The notes below the pieces were generated by a model, which saw only the letters and a program-made list of their open reading frames with translations, was not told the DNA's origin and did no database searches. Made by a program: the position numbers and the translations under genes. Shown here piece after piece: positions 34,568-46,848 of a DNA stretch of 64,000 nt. The first letter of the stretch is position 1. Each line of letters begins with the position of its first letter. This DNA comes from Methylobacillus sp. MM3 (GTDB lineage Bacteria; Pseudomonadota; Gammaproteobacteria; Burkholderiales; Methylophilaceae), in the NCBI RefSeq assembly GCF_001645185.1, contig NZ_LXTQ01000011.1, forward strand, positions 186,001 through 250,000, in the 5' to 3' direction.

Positions 34568-35185
34568 ATGTCACGTTATACCGGCCCCCGGCTGAGAGTG
34601 ATGCGCGCGCTCGGCGTCGAATTGCCGGGCCTGTCGCGCAAAAGTACCGAAAACCGTCCCAATCCGCCGGGCCAGCATGGTGCGTCGGCAGCCCGCCGAC
34701 GCAAGTCGGACTACGGCGTCGCACTGATCGAAAAGCAGAAGCTGCGCTACAACTACGGCGTCAACGAGCGCCAGCTGCGTCGCCTGATGGTGGATGCGCG
34801 TCACACGCACGGTTCTTCCGGTGCCATTCTGCTGCAATTGCTGGAATCCCGCCTCGATAACGTCGTGTTCCGTGCCGGACTGGCCCCAACGCTGATCGCC
34901 GCGCGCCAACTGGTCAATCACCGCCATTTCATGTTGAACGGCCGCATCGTCAATATTCCATCGATGCGTTTGCGCGTCGGCGACGAAATCCAGCTGCGCG
35001 AGCGCTCGCGCAATATTCCCATGGTGGTCGAAACCATGGCCGAGCCTGCGCTGACGCGACCGGAGTGGTTGAGCTGGGACGACAAGAAGCTGAGTGCCAA
35101 GATCACTCGCCTGCCGGAAGCGGACGAGGTGCCGTTCCCCATCGATATCCAACTGGTGGTGCAGTACTACGCAATGCTCGTTTAA
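34568..35185 (+). CDS. rpsD: 30S ribosomal protein S4, cysteine-free form
   Basis: 205 residues from the ATG at 34568 (AAGGAGATATCC site). Primary rRNA-binding protein of the small subunit. The S4 RNA-binding domain is intact (LESRLDNVVFRAGLAPTLIAARQLVNHRHFMLNGRIVN, about residues 96-135) and PGQHG is present near residue 40. The protein has no cysteine at all, so the N-terminal zinc-knuckle of C+ S4 proteins is missing. It is not in the usual alpha operon (rpsM-rpsK-rpsD-rpoA-rplQ) but next to an unknown gene and an iron cluster, so it is likely a second S4 copy. Confidence 0.93.
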   Translation: MSRYTGPRLRVMRALGVELPGLSRKSTENRPNPPGQHGASAARRRKSDYGVALIEKQKLRYNYGVNERQLRRLMVDARHTHGSSGAILLQLLESRLDNVVFRAGLAPTLIAARQLVNHRHFMLNGRIVNIPSMRLRVGDEIQLRERSRNIPMVVETMAEPALTRPEWLSWDDKKLSAKITRLPEADEVPFPIDIQLVVQYYAMLV

Positions 35186-35270
35186 TCATTGGTAATCAAT
35201 CACGATACCTGTGGTCGGCCAACCATCGGGGTTGCAGTCAAGAGTGACGCCGAGCTGCGTGCTCTCGTGG

Positions 35271-35297
35271 AAGCTGCCGATTGGCAGCTTTCATTTT
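35271..35297 (+). terminator. Terminator after S4 gene
   Basis: AAGCTGCC (35271-35278), loop GATT, GGCAGCTT (35283-35290), then TCATTTTT. Perfect 8-bp stem with T tract, about 85 bases after the stop. Confidence 0.82.
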
Positions 35298-35341
35298 TAG
35301 GTTTACATTAATCACTAATGTGACAATCTGAGGAGTGAATA

Positions 35342-35710
35342 ATGAACCAGAAAATGCTTGAGCACCTCGGAGAGCATGCGGATAAGTATCCTACGAATCT
35401 GGAGCAGAAATATCCGCATGTATTTCATAAGCTTGTGGAGTTCTGGGGCACCACTGACATGCGACCCTATTTCGATGAACTGATCATGAGCAACCGTCCG
35501 AACCGGCTCGGCTTCCCGCCCGAGACCGTGACTGAAATCTGGGCGCTCAGCAAGCTTTATTCAACTTTGCATCCCGAACATGAGCCGCCTGAAAGCATCT
35601 CGGCATTCGGCGATATCTGGAACGTGGATGTCGACGCGGCCCGCGATAGCTGGAAGCAACAGCAGGCTGGTGAAAAACAGACATCTGCCGAGAAAAAGTC
35701 CGACACCTGA
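35342..35710 (+). CDS. Hypothetical protein
   Basis: 122 residues with a GAGGAGTGAATA ribosome binding site. Soluble, mainly helical: N-terminal MLEHLGEHADKYPTNLEQKYPHVFHKLVEFWG, middle FDELIMSNRPNRLGFPPETVTEIWAL, and a charged low-complexity tail. No signal or membrane segment and no family that I can name. Transcribed alone in the gap between S4 and glgP. Confidence 0.7.
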   Translation: MNQKMLEHLGEHADKYPTNLEQKYPHVFHKLVEFWGTTDMRPYFDELIMSNRPNRLGFPPETVTEIWALSKLYSTLHPEHEPPESISAFGDIWNVDVDAARDSWKQQQAGEKQTSAEKKSDT

Positions 35711-35787
35711 GGTCCTGGCCGCCGCTTTCTCGCAGGGGAAGTGGCGATTTGTTAAACTGCTGGTATTCTTGAACAGGAGCCAGCAGC

Positions 35788-38268
35788 ATGGCCACTCCTC
35801 GCAAAACCGCATCTCCCCGCCAGTTCTCCTTGAATTCCGAAGAACACTCCATCGATAACTCACTGGCGAATCACCTGATTTATACCAGCGGCCGGCACGC
35901 CGAAGCTGCAACTACGCGCGATTGGTATGAAACCACCGCCCACACCGTGCGCGATCACCTGATCGAGCGCTGGGTGGAAACCGTTGAAAACTACTACGAC
36001 AAGGATCCGAAGCGGGTTTATTACCTCTCGCTGGAGTTCCTGATCGGCCGCATGCTTTCCAACGCCGCCCTCAATCTCGGCATCGACGGTCAGGTGCGCG
36101 AGGGTTTGCACGCGCTGGGCCAGACCATGGAAGCCGTCTCCGATATGGAAACCGACGCTGCGCTCGGCAACGGCGGCCTTGGGCGGCTGGCAGCATGTTT
36201 TCTCGATTCGATGGCAACCCTCGATTTGCCCGGTATGGGCTACGGTATCCGCTATGAGTACGGCATGTTCAACCAGCATATCGAAAACGGTCAGCAGGTC
36301 GAACATCCGGACAACTGGCTGCGGTACGGCAACCCTTGGGAATTCCAGCGCCCGGAGCGCTTGTACCCGGTCAAGTTCTATGGACACGTCGTCGAATTCC
36401 CGGCGCAGGACGGCTCGGTCGAGCAGCATTGGGTCGATTGCGAAACCGTAATGGCGATGGCTTACGACATGCCGGTGCCAGGCTACAACACCGAAACCGT
36501 CAATAATCTGCGTCTCTGGTCGGCCAAGGCGACGCGGGAGTTCAATCTCGATTCCTTCAACGCCGGCGATTACGTCGGCGCGGTGGAAGACAAGACCAGC
36601 ACCGAAAATCTCTCCAAGGTGCTGTACCCCAACGATACTTCGGTGATGGGTCGTGAATTGCGCTTGCGCCAGCAATATTTTTTCGTGTCCGCTTCCATCC
36701 AGGACATCCTGCATCGCTTTACCCATGAGCATGATTCCAGTTGGGAGTTGCTGCCGGAAAAGGTCGCCATCCAGCTCAATGACACGCATCCGGCCATCGC
36801 CGTCGCGGAAATGATGCACGCGCTGGTGGATGTTTACCGTTTGAAATGGGATCGTGCCTGGAGCCTGACTACGCGCGTCTTTGCCTACACCAACCACACG
36901 CTGATGCCGGAAGCGCTGGAAACCTGGCCGGTCGATATGTTCGAGCGCGTGCTGCCCCGTCATCTCGACATCATCTACAAGATCAATCACTATTTCCTGC
37001 ATGATGTGAATCATCGTTTTCCGGGCGATACCGAACTGCTGAAACGCGTGTCCATCATTGACGAAGACCACGGACGCCGCGTGCGCATGGCACATCTGGC
37101 GGTGGTCGGCAGCCACACTGTCAACGGCGTCGCGGCGATTCATAGCGATCTTCTGAAAACTACGCTGTTCGCGGATTTCAACCGCATATTTCCCGGCAAG
37201 ATCATCAACGTCACCAACGGCATCACGCCGCGGCGCTGGCTCAACCAGTGCAATCCGGGGTTGACCGAACTGATTGCCTCGCGCATCGGCAGCGGCTTCA
37301 TCAAGGATCTCTCGCAAATCGAAAAACTCGCACCGTTTGCTGAAGATGCCCGATTCCGCAAGGAGTTCATGCAGATCAAACAGGCCAACAAACAGCGTTT
37401 GGTCGAGCGCATCCACCATCGCCTTGGTATGCGGATCGATCCGGAGTCGATGTTCGACGTGCAGGTGAAGCGCATACACGAATACAAGCGCCAGCTGCTT
37501 AACGTACTGCACGTGATCACGCTGTACAACCGCATCCGCTCGGGCAAGACCGAAGGCATGACGCCACGTACCGTGATCTTTGCCGGCAAGGCAGCGCCGG
37601 GCTACCGCATGGCCAAGCTCATTATCCGCCTGATTCTCGATGTGGCCGGCATGGTCAATCGCGATCCGGCCATCAACGGCTTGCTCAAGGTGATTTTCCT
37701 GCCGAATTACGATGTGTCGTCAGCGGAGCGCATCTTCCCCGCCAGCGATCTTTCCGAGCAGATTTCCACTGCCGGTACCGAAGCCTCGGGTACCGGCAAC
37801 ATGAAAATGGCGCTCAATGGCGCGCTCACCATAGGCACGCTGGATGGGGCCAATATCGAAATCCGCGAAGAAGTGGGCGAAGACAATATCTTCATTTTCG
37901 GCCTGACCACGCAGCAGGTCGCCGAGCTGCGCATGCGCGGCTATAACCCGTGGGAATACTACAACGCCAACGCGGAATTGAAACAGGCGCTCGACATGAT
38001 CGCCGAAGGATACTTCTCAGTGGAGGAGCCCGAGCGTTACAAACCGATCTACGAAACCCTGACCTGGAACGGCGATTACTACCTGCTGCTTGCCGACTAC
38101 GCCAGCTACGTGAAAACGCAGGAAGACGTGGGCGCCCTGTACCGCGACAAGGACGAATGGGCGCGCCGTGCCATCCTCAATGTGGCGCGCGTGGGCAAGT
38201 TCTCCAGCGACCGCACCATCCGCGAATACGCGCAAAAGGTGTGGGGCGTGGAGCCGGTGGCGCGGTAA
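35788..38268 (+). CDS. glgP: Glycogen/alpha-glucan phosphorylase
   Basis: Releases glucose 1-phosphate from glycogen or maltodextrin ends. 826 residues, full length. ALGNGGLGRLAACFLDSMATL (about 120-140), QLNDTHPAIAVAEMMHAL, VTNGITPRRWLNQCNPGL, and the PLP-binding Lys in EASGTGNMKMALNGALTIGTLDGANIEIREEVG (split motif, about 665-695). AGGAGCCAGCAGC ribosome binding site. No other glycogen genes are adjacent; DUF4197 follows after 23 bases and may be co-transcribed. Confidence 0.97.
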   Translation: MATPRKTASPRQFSLNSEEHSIDNSLANHLIYTSGRHAEAATTRDWYETTAHTVRDHLIERWVETVENYYDKDPKRVYYLSLEFLIGRMLSNAALNLGIDGQVREGLHALGQTMEAVSDMETDAALGNGGLGRLAACFLDSMATLDLPGMGYGIRYEYGMFNQHIENGQQVEHPDNWLRYGNPWEFQRPERLYPVKFYGHVVEFPAQDGSVEQHWVDCETVMAMAYDMPVPGYNTETVNNLRLWSAKATREFNLDSFNAGDYVGAVEDKTSTENLSKVLYPNDTSVMGRELRLRQQYFFVSASIQDILHRFTHEHDSSWELLPEKVAIQLNDTHPAIAVAEMMHALVDVYRLKWDRAWSLTTRVFAYTNHTLMPEALETWPVDMFERVLPRHLDIIYKINHYFLHDVNHRFPGDTELLKRVSIIDEDHGRRVRMAHLAVVGSHTVNGVAAIHSDLLKTTLFADFNRIFPGKIINVTNGITPRRWLNQCNPGLTELIASRIGSGFIKDLSQIEKLAPFAEDARFRKEFMQIKQANKQRLVERIHHRLGMRIDPESMFDVQVKRIHEYKRQLLNVLHVITLYNRIRSGKTEGMTPRTVIFAGKAAPGYRMAKLIIRLILDVAGMVNRDPAINGLLKVIFLPNYDVSSAERIFPASDLSEQISTAGTEASGTGNMKMALNGALTIGTLDGANIEIREEVGEDNIFIFGLTTQQVAELRMRGYNPWEYYNANAELKQALDMIAEGYFSVEEPERYKPIYETLTWNGDYYLLLADYASYVKTQEDVGALYRDKDEWARRAILNVARVGKFSSDRTIREYAQKVWGVEPVAR

Positions 38269-38291
38269 ATCATTTACTTCAGGAGAGAGTC

Positions 38292-38975
38292 ATGAAAACG
38301 CTTGCTGCTGTTTTTGCATTATTTCTTTTCATCGGGCAGGCGAGCGCAGTTGAGTTGGCCGATCTCAGCAACAAGGAAGCCACCGGGGGCTTAAAGGATG
38401 CGCTGATTCAGGCGTCCGGCGCTGCTGTCGGCAAACTCGGCGTCACCGACGGTTTTTTCAAGAATCCCAAGGTCAAGATTCCCTTGCCAGATTCGCTCAA
38501 AAAAGCCGAAAAAGCGATGCGTTTCTTCGGCATGGGCAAGCAGGCTGACGAACTGGTGCTGCGCATGAACCGCGCCGCCGAAGCCGCCGTGCCCGAAGCC
38601 AAGGTGTTGCTGGTCGATGCCGTCAAGAAAATGAGCGTGCAGGACGCCAAGGATATTCTTACCGGCGGTGATGACGCCGCGACGCAGTATTTCAAGAAGA
38701 TGACAGCCACTCCATTGACGGCCAAGTTCCTGCCGAAGGTCAAGGAAGCCACGCAGGATGTGCAGCTTGCCCAGCAATACAACAAATTCGCCGAAACCGG
38801 CATGCAGTACGGGCTGGTAAAAAAAGATCAGGCGAATCTGGAACAGTACGTCACGCAGAAAACCCTGGATGGGCTTTACCTGATGATGGCGGAAGAAGAA
38901 AAAGCCATCCGCAAGGACCCGCTAGGCGCCTCCACGAATCTCATCAAGAAGGTATTCGGCGCGCTCGGCCAGTAA
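38292..38975 (+). CDS. DUF4197 periplasmic protein
   Basis: 227 residues from the ATG at 38292 (AGGAGAGA site). Signal peptide MKTLAAVFALFLFIGQASA, then the all-helical DUF4197 domain (GLKDALIQASGAAVGKLGVTDGFFKNPKVKIPLPDSLKKAEK, about 36-76, ending with DGLYLMMAEEEKAIRKDP). Function unknown. Convergent and directly abutting the 70-residue gene that follows on the minus strand. Confidence 0.88.
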   Translation: MKTLAAVFALFLFIGQASAVELADLSNKEATGGLKDALIQASGAAVGKLGVTDGFFKNPKVKIPLPDSLKKAEKAMRFFGMGKQADELVLRMNRAAEAAVPEAKVLLVDAVKKMSVQDAKDILTGGDDAATQYFKKMTATPLTAKFLPKVKEATQDVQLAQQYNKFAETGMQYGLVKKDQANLEQYVTQKTLDGLYLMMAEEEKAIRKDPLGASTNLIKKVFGALGQ

Positions 38976-39188
38976 TTACTTCACATACCAGTCGATGCTG
39001 ACGATGTGATTGACATTTACCAGCATCCGACCCTTCTTGTCCGGGTTGTTGGATAAGCCGATCCTGATGAAATTGGCATCAATGTTTTCCACATTGCCCG
39101 ACATGCGGAACGACTCGCCGTTAGTCAGGCGTATCGTCGCTTCCGCGCCGGAAATTTCCTTGTTCAGTTCGCTTGCGAAATCAGACAT
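38976..39188 (-). CDS. Small protein of unknown function, Sm-like in appearance
   Basis: 70 residues, AAGGAACA ribosome binding site. Short helix then beta-rich body: ATIRLTNGESFRMSGNVENIDANFIRIGLSN and GRMLVNVNHIVSIDWY. The pattern (hydrophilic strand, N-G, turn, I-D-x-x-F-I-x-x) recalls LSM/Hfq-type or Rof-like small barrels, but the match is by eye only. Stop codon abuts the DUF4197 stop. Confidence 0.65.
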   Translation of the reverse strand: MSDFASELNKEISGAEATIRLTNGESFRMSGNVENIDANFIRIGLSNNPDKKGRMLVNVNHIVSIDWYVK

Positions 39189-39358
39189 GATTGTTCCTTG
39201 AAGTGATCGGGCGGAATGCCTGAGTAGGGGGTATGTTAACTGATTGGTATGTGAGCCGAGTATGGCTATGCAGGAAATGAAGCAGAGTTAATTGTTATGA
39301 CTCCGACCCCATTGTTTCAATTTTTTCAAAACTTGCCCTATTCGCCTTGAGTTACTCA

Positions 39359-39631
39359 ATGGGATATTGGATTGGCGAAATGGTTTATTACAAAAGAATT
39401 ACCATCAGGTTTGGTGATGAAGAAAATCTGAGCATGCGGGTTTTTATTGTGGGATGCCTTATATTTATAGTATTTAATTTGCTAAAAGAAATGGCTCTCA
39501 AGCGATACTATGATTCCACGCTGGTTGCAACCGTGAGTTTGCTGTTGGACGTATTTGCCGCTTTTGGCATTTGGTGGTCGTTGACCCAATACTGGAAAAA
39601 CCTTCTAGCCCGACGCAATATTTCCTTCTAG
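39359..39631 (+). CDS. AT-rich gene for a small membrane protein
   Basis: 90 residues from the ATG at 39359 (a TTG four codons earlier is possible). Two membrane segments (about 27-45 VFIVGCLIFIVFNLLK and 56-77 STLVATVSLLLDVFAAFGIWW). No family recognised. Codon use and base composition are much more AT-rich than neighbours, as is the next gene, suggesting recent acquisition. Ribosome binding site is poor. Confidence 0.5.
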   Translation: MGYWIGEMVYYKRITIRFGDEENLSMRVFIVGCLIFIVFNLLKEMALKRYYDSTLVATVSLLLDVFAAFGIWWSLTQYWKNLLARRNISF

Positions 39632-39681
39632 TCTGCGCAAGCTTATAAAATCAATGTTATTCATATTTCTGAGGGTGAAGA

Positions 39682-40005
39682 ATGGGTGAGTTTTTAACAT
39701 TGGTTCTGGGAGCATCCACTATCCTTGGTGGAGTTGCAGCCATCGCGGCTATTCATGACAAATGGTTTAAGAAAGCGCCGTGGGAGGAAAGGGAAAAGGA
39801 AATTAACAATACTTGGTGGGAATCCTCGAACTTGAAAAAACAATATAGTGAAAAAGGCATTAAGGAATTTTCCTGGTCAAACGCTGATAAATTGGTTGAG
39901 AGACTTGTAGAAGGTAAATGTATAGTTTATGAAGTCGATGAGGAAAACCGTATTCGATACAAACTTATCAACAAAAGTGGTCAAGTTTTGATTTGTGCAC
40001 CGTGA
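39682..40005 (+). CDS. AT-rich gene, small membrane-anchored unknown
   Basis: 107 residues, good GAGGGTGAAG ribosome binding site. N-terminal membrane helix (LTLVLGASTILGGVAAIAAI, about 5-24), then a charged domain with three Trp (WEEREKEINNTWWESS) and a C-terminal beta segment (CIVYEVDEENRIRYKLINKSGQVLI). No family recognised. Same AT-rich composition as the preceding gene. The 132-base gap to purL shows nothing but a probable promoter region. Confidence 0.6.
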   Translation: MGEFLTLVLGASTILGGVAAIAAIHDKWFKKAPWEEREKEINNTWWESSNLKKQYSEKGIKEFSWSNADKLVERLVEGKCIVYEVDEENRIRYKLINKSGQVLICAP

Positions 40006-40137
40006 TCTCTTCGAAAAAATCTATTTGTGTTTGAGATTGAGTATGTTCCACAGATTAGAGTCCAACCTCAATCAAGCCCTGAGGCTAACTGCCCACTTTC
40101 TGCTAAAATTCATCCTTTTACGTACGCCTGAATCCTC

Positions 40138-44034
<3,897 letters not shown>

Positions 44035-44058
44035 TTTTTATAATTAGCTGGAGAAAAC

Positions 44059-44541
44059 ATGAAACTGGTTAAGGCACTGATTCTGAGTTTGGCACTGGCA
44101 GCGCCGCTCTCCGCGATGGCTCTCGACAGTGATCAGCAAGTCGAATATACCGAAGCGCTGGGCAACGGCAATGTCAAGGTGGTACAAAAATACCTGGACA
44201 ACGGCGTGAACGTTAACGATCAATATTTCGCCTGGTCCGCGCTGCAAATCGCCGCCAACAAGGGTCAACTGGAAGTGGTGAAGCTGCTGGTCGACAAAGG
44301 TGCCGATCTGAACTACAGGCATCCGATCACCAAGATGACGGCGCTGGCACTGGCCGCAGTGGACGGCTACAGCGATGTCGTGTCTTACCTGCTTTCCAAG
44401 GGTGCCGATCCCAACATCAAGCTGCGTGGTAATGTGTCCATCGTCCGTGTAGTGCGCGATGAAGGTAACACCGCCATGGTCGATCTGCTGATGAAGGGCG
44501 GCGCCAAGGACGACGGCTGCAAAGACGGTAAATGCTTCTGA
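44059..44541 (+). CDS. Exported ankyrin-repeat protein
   Basis: 160 residues, signal peptide MKLVKALILSLALAAPLSAMA. About three ankyrin repeats follow: VEYTEALGNGNVKVVQKYLDNGVNVN, SALQIAANKGQLEVVKLLVDKGADLN (split across 55-85) and TALALAAVDGYSDVVSYLLSKGADPN (about 95-120). Ends with a Cys pair (DGCKDGKCF). Bacterial periplasmic ankyrin proteins are protein-binding scaffolds; partner unknown. Starts 24 bases after purL. Confidence 0.85.
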   Translation: MKLVKALILSLALAAPLSAMALDSDQQVEYTEALGNGNVKVVQKYLDNGVNVNDQYFAWSALQIAANKGQLEVVKLLVDKGADLNYRHPITKMTALALAAVDGYSDVVSYLLSKGADPNIKLRGNVSIVRVVRDEGNTAMVDLLMKGGAKDDGCKDGKCF

Positions 44542-44591
44542 AAAAAAGCTGATTTAAGACTCAAATATAGTCTTTCCGACTGGGAGGTGAG

Positions 44592-44927
44592 GTGAGACGG
44601 TGCGTATCCATGGCTGTGCTGCTATGGCTGGCCTGCTACATGCAGGCGGCACTGGCTGATCCTCATCTTCGCGTGCTGGCGGCCTCCTGCGCCGCCTGTC
44701 ACGGCACCAATGGCAATAGCGTCGGCGGCACCCCGGTGCTGGCTGGCCTGATGCCGGACTATTTCATTACGCAAATGCAGGCGTTCCGTTCGGGAACGCT
44801 TCCTTCCACGGTCATGCATCGCCATGCAAAAGGGCTGACCGAATCAGAAATCCGTCAACTCGCCGATTATTTCGCCGCTCAGCCGCGGCATTCGGCAACA
44901 CTTCCCCCGAAAGCTGAAACGCCGTGA
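44592..44927 (+). CDS. Monohaem c-type cytochrome, sulfide dehydrogenase subunit (FccA-like)
   Basis: 111 residues from a GTG at 44592 (TGGGAGG upstream). Signal peptide to about residue 22, then one haem site CAACH (about residues 33-37) and a Met-containing C-terminal part (GTLPSTVMHRHAKGLTESEIRQLADYFAAQP). It overlaps the flavoprotein gene by GTGA. In flavocytochrome c sulfide dehydrogenase this subunit accepts electrons from the FAD subunit and passes them to soluble c cytochromes; this single-haem version fits that role. Confidence 0.87.
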   Translation: MRRCVSMAVLLWLACYMQAALADPHLRVLAASCAACHGTNGNSVGGTPVLAGLMPDYFITQMQAFRSGTLPSTVMHRHAKGLTESEIRQLADYFAAQPRHSATLPPKAETP

Positions 44928-46183
44928 TCGCGCGTCGAGATTTTCTCAAGCTGCTTGCAGCCGGTGTTGCGGTAGGCGCTGCCCCGAACCTGGCTTGGGC
45001 AAATCAGCCCAAAGGCCGCGTGGTGATTATCGGCGGCGGTTATGCCGGGGCAACGGCTGCAAAATATTTGAGGATGTGGGGCGGTAACCGGCTGGACATC
45101 GTGCTGGTCGAGAAAAGCCCGGCGTTTATTTCCTGTCCGCTCAGCAATCTGGTGCTAGGCGGCAGCAAAACAATAGACGAACTGACATTTGGGTTCTCCG
45201 GATTGGACAAGTACGGGATACGCCGTGTGCAGCAGGAGGCCGCCGCCATCGACCCCGAGCTTCGCACGGTGGCCTTGTCGAACGGAGAAACGCTGGCCTA
45301 TGACCGGCTGATCATCGCGCCAGGCATCGACTTCATCTGGGAAAAACTCCCGATGCTGGAAAGCGCGACTGCGCAACAAGCTGTGCCGCATGCCTGGAAA
45401 GCGGGCGAGCAGACGGTGAATCTGCGCCGCCAACTGGAAGCCATGCCGGATGGCGGGGCGTTTGTGATGACCATACCGAAGGCGCCTTTTCGCTGCCCGC
45501 CGGGGCCTTACGAGCGCGCCAGCCAGGTTGCCTTCTATTTCAAGCAGTACAAGCCGCGCTCCAAAGTCATCGTGCTGGATGAAAATCCCGAGATTGTATC
45601 GAAGAAGGGGCTATTTACCAGAACCTGGGCCGACATGTATCCGGGGCTGGTGGATTATCGACCCAACAATGCGCTGATCGAAATCGATGTTGCGACACGC
45701 AACGTGAAAACGGAGTTCGAGACGGTCAAGGCCGATGTGCTCAATGTGATTCCGCCGCAGCGTGCCGGCAAGCTGGCGCAGGGATTGAGCATGGCGAACA
45801 TCGACCGTCGCTGGTGCGAGGTGGATTTTCTGACATACGAATCGAGGGTTGTCCCGGGCGTGCATATCATCGGCGATGCGGTGGCGGCAGCGCTGCCCAA
45901 GTCCGCGCACATGGCGACTTCGCAGGCCAAGGTCTGCGCTTCGGCGATTGTTTCCCTGATGGCCGGCGAGGCGCCCGACCCGCAGCCGGTTTTTGCCAAC
46001 ACCTGCTACAGCTTTGTCAGCGATACGATGGCAATGCATGTGGCGAACGTCTATCGTTTCGATGCATCAAAGCAAATCATGGTGTCGGCGGAAGGCGGTG
46101 GCGTCTCCGACCGTCCGAGTGAGCAGGAAGGCAGTTACGCGCAATGGTGGGCCAGGAATATCTGGAGCGATGTGCTGAAATGA
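44924..46183 (+). CDS. Flavocytochrome c sulfide dehydrogenase, FAD subunit (FccB/SoxF type)
   Basis: Periplasmic sulfide:cytochrome c oxidoreductase. 419 residues from a GTG overlapping the cytochrome gene stop. Tat-like signal (ARRDFLKLLAAGVAVGAAPNLAWA), FAD-binding VVIIGGGYAGATAA (about 32-45), Cys in FISCPLSNLVLGG (covalent-FAD position in characterised enzymes), and the redox-active pair in FRCPPGPYERA (about 190) and NTCYSFVSDTMAMHV (about 363). All three key cysteines are present. Gives the organism a route to use sulfide as electron donor or detoxify it. Confidence 0.92.
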   Translation: MIARRDFLKLLAAGVAVGAAPNLAWANQPKGRVVIIGGGYAGATAAKYLRMWGGNRLDIVLVEKSPAFISCPLSNLVLGGSKTIDELTFGFSGLDKYGIRRVQQEAAAIDPELRTVALSNGETLAYDRLIIAPGIDFIWEKLPMLESATAQQAVPHAWKAGEQTVNLRRQLEAMPDGGAFVMTIPKAPFRCPPGPYERASQVAFYFKQYKPRSKVIVLDENPEIVSKKGLFTRTWADMYPGLVDYRPNNALIEIDVATRNVKTEFETVKADVLNVIPPQRAGKLAQGLSMANIDRRWCEVDFLTYESRVVPGVHIIGDAVAAALPKSAHMATSQAKVCASAIVSLMAGEAPDPQPVFANTCYSFVSDTMAMHVANVYRFDASKQIMVSAEGGGVSDRPSEQEGSYAQWWARNIWSDVLK

Positions 46184-46289
46184 CAGTGATCCTGGATGGC
46201 TTTCGGAGATTGCTGTGGGCCCGGACGGGCAATCCGTATGCCCGATGATCGTGCCGGACTGATTTATTGTCTGATTACAAGGAATTGAA

Positions 46290-46838
46290 ATGAAGTCTGT
46301 AATAGCTGCTTTATTGCTGGGGCTGGCCGGCATCAACGGCGTGCATGCCGAAGAGGCCAAGCCCGATCTGTTGATGATCATCGAAGCCAACGAATACGAA
46401 CATGAGGTACGGCTTGGCTTTGTGCCGCACTATATCGTCTGGGCGCGCAAAGGACCGGCGCTGGAAAATGCGGCGCGCCAGGCATTCGGCCCGAGCTTCA
46501 GCGATATCCGCATGTGCAAGAGCAACGAGAATGCCGATGCCGTGGTCTGGCTGCAGTCGTATCTTAGCTACAACCCGATGATGATGACTTATTACGCCAA
46601 GGTGACGGCGCGCCTGTATCGATCGGATGGCAAGTTGCTCGAGACTTTTACCGCGACCGGAACGTCCAAGGATTTCTACGGCTCGCGCCTGATTGAAACT
46701 TATGTACAAACCGCCTATGACCGCGCGATGCAGGATATCGCCGCGCAGTTCACGGCGAATAGCGCAGCGCAGCAGGGAATAGATCGCACATTACCCATGT
46801 CGCCTTGCTCGCTGGTGACCCTGGTTCCGAAACTTTGA
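46290..46838 (+). CDS. Secreted protein of unknown function
   Basis: 182 residues, signal peptide MKSVIAALLLGLAGINGVHA, AAGGAATTGAA ribosome binding site. Mature protein alpha/beta with WLQSYLSYNPMMMTYYAKVTARLYRSDGKLLETFTATG, reminiscent of outer-membrane-associated lipoproteins that combine a beta sheet with a C-terminal helix, but there is no lipobox Cys. Two Cys (about 71 and 173). Lies 106 bases after the sulfide dehydrogenase and 10 bases before the propeller gene. Confidence 0.7.
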   Translation: MKSVIAALLLGLAGINGVHAEEAKPDLLMIIEANEYEHEVRLGFVPHYIVWARKGPALENAARQAFGPSFSDIRMCKSNENADAVVWLQSYLSYNPMMMTYYAKVTARLYRSDGKLLETFTATGTSKDFYGSRLIETYVQTAYDRAMQDIAAQFTANSAAQQGIDRTLPMSPCSLVTLVPKL

Positions 46839-46848
46839 TCGGAGAAAC

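Noticed and set aside
39300-39340. Insertion-sequence remnant at the edge of the AT-rich island
   Set aside because: No transposase fragment, terminal inverted repeats or target duplication could be seen.
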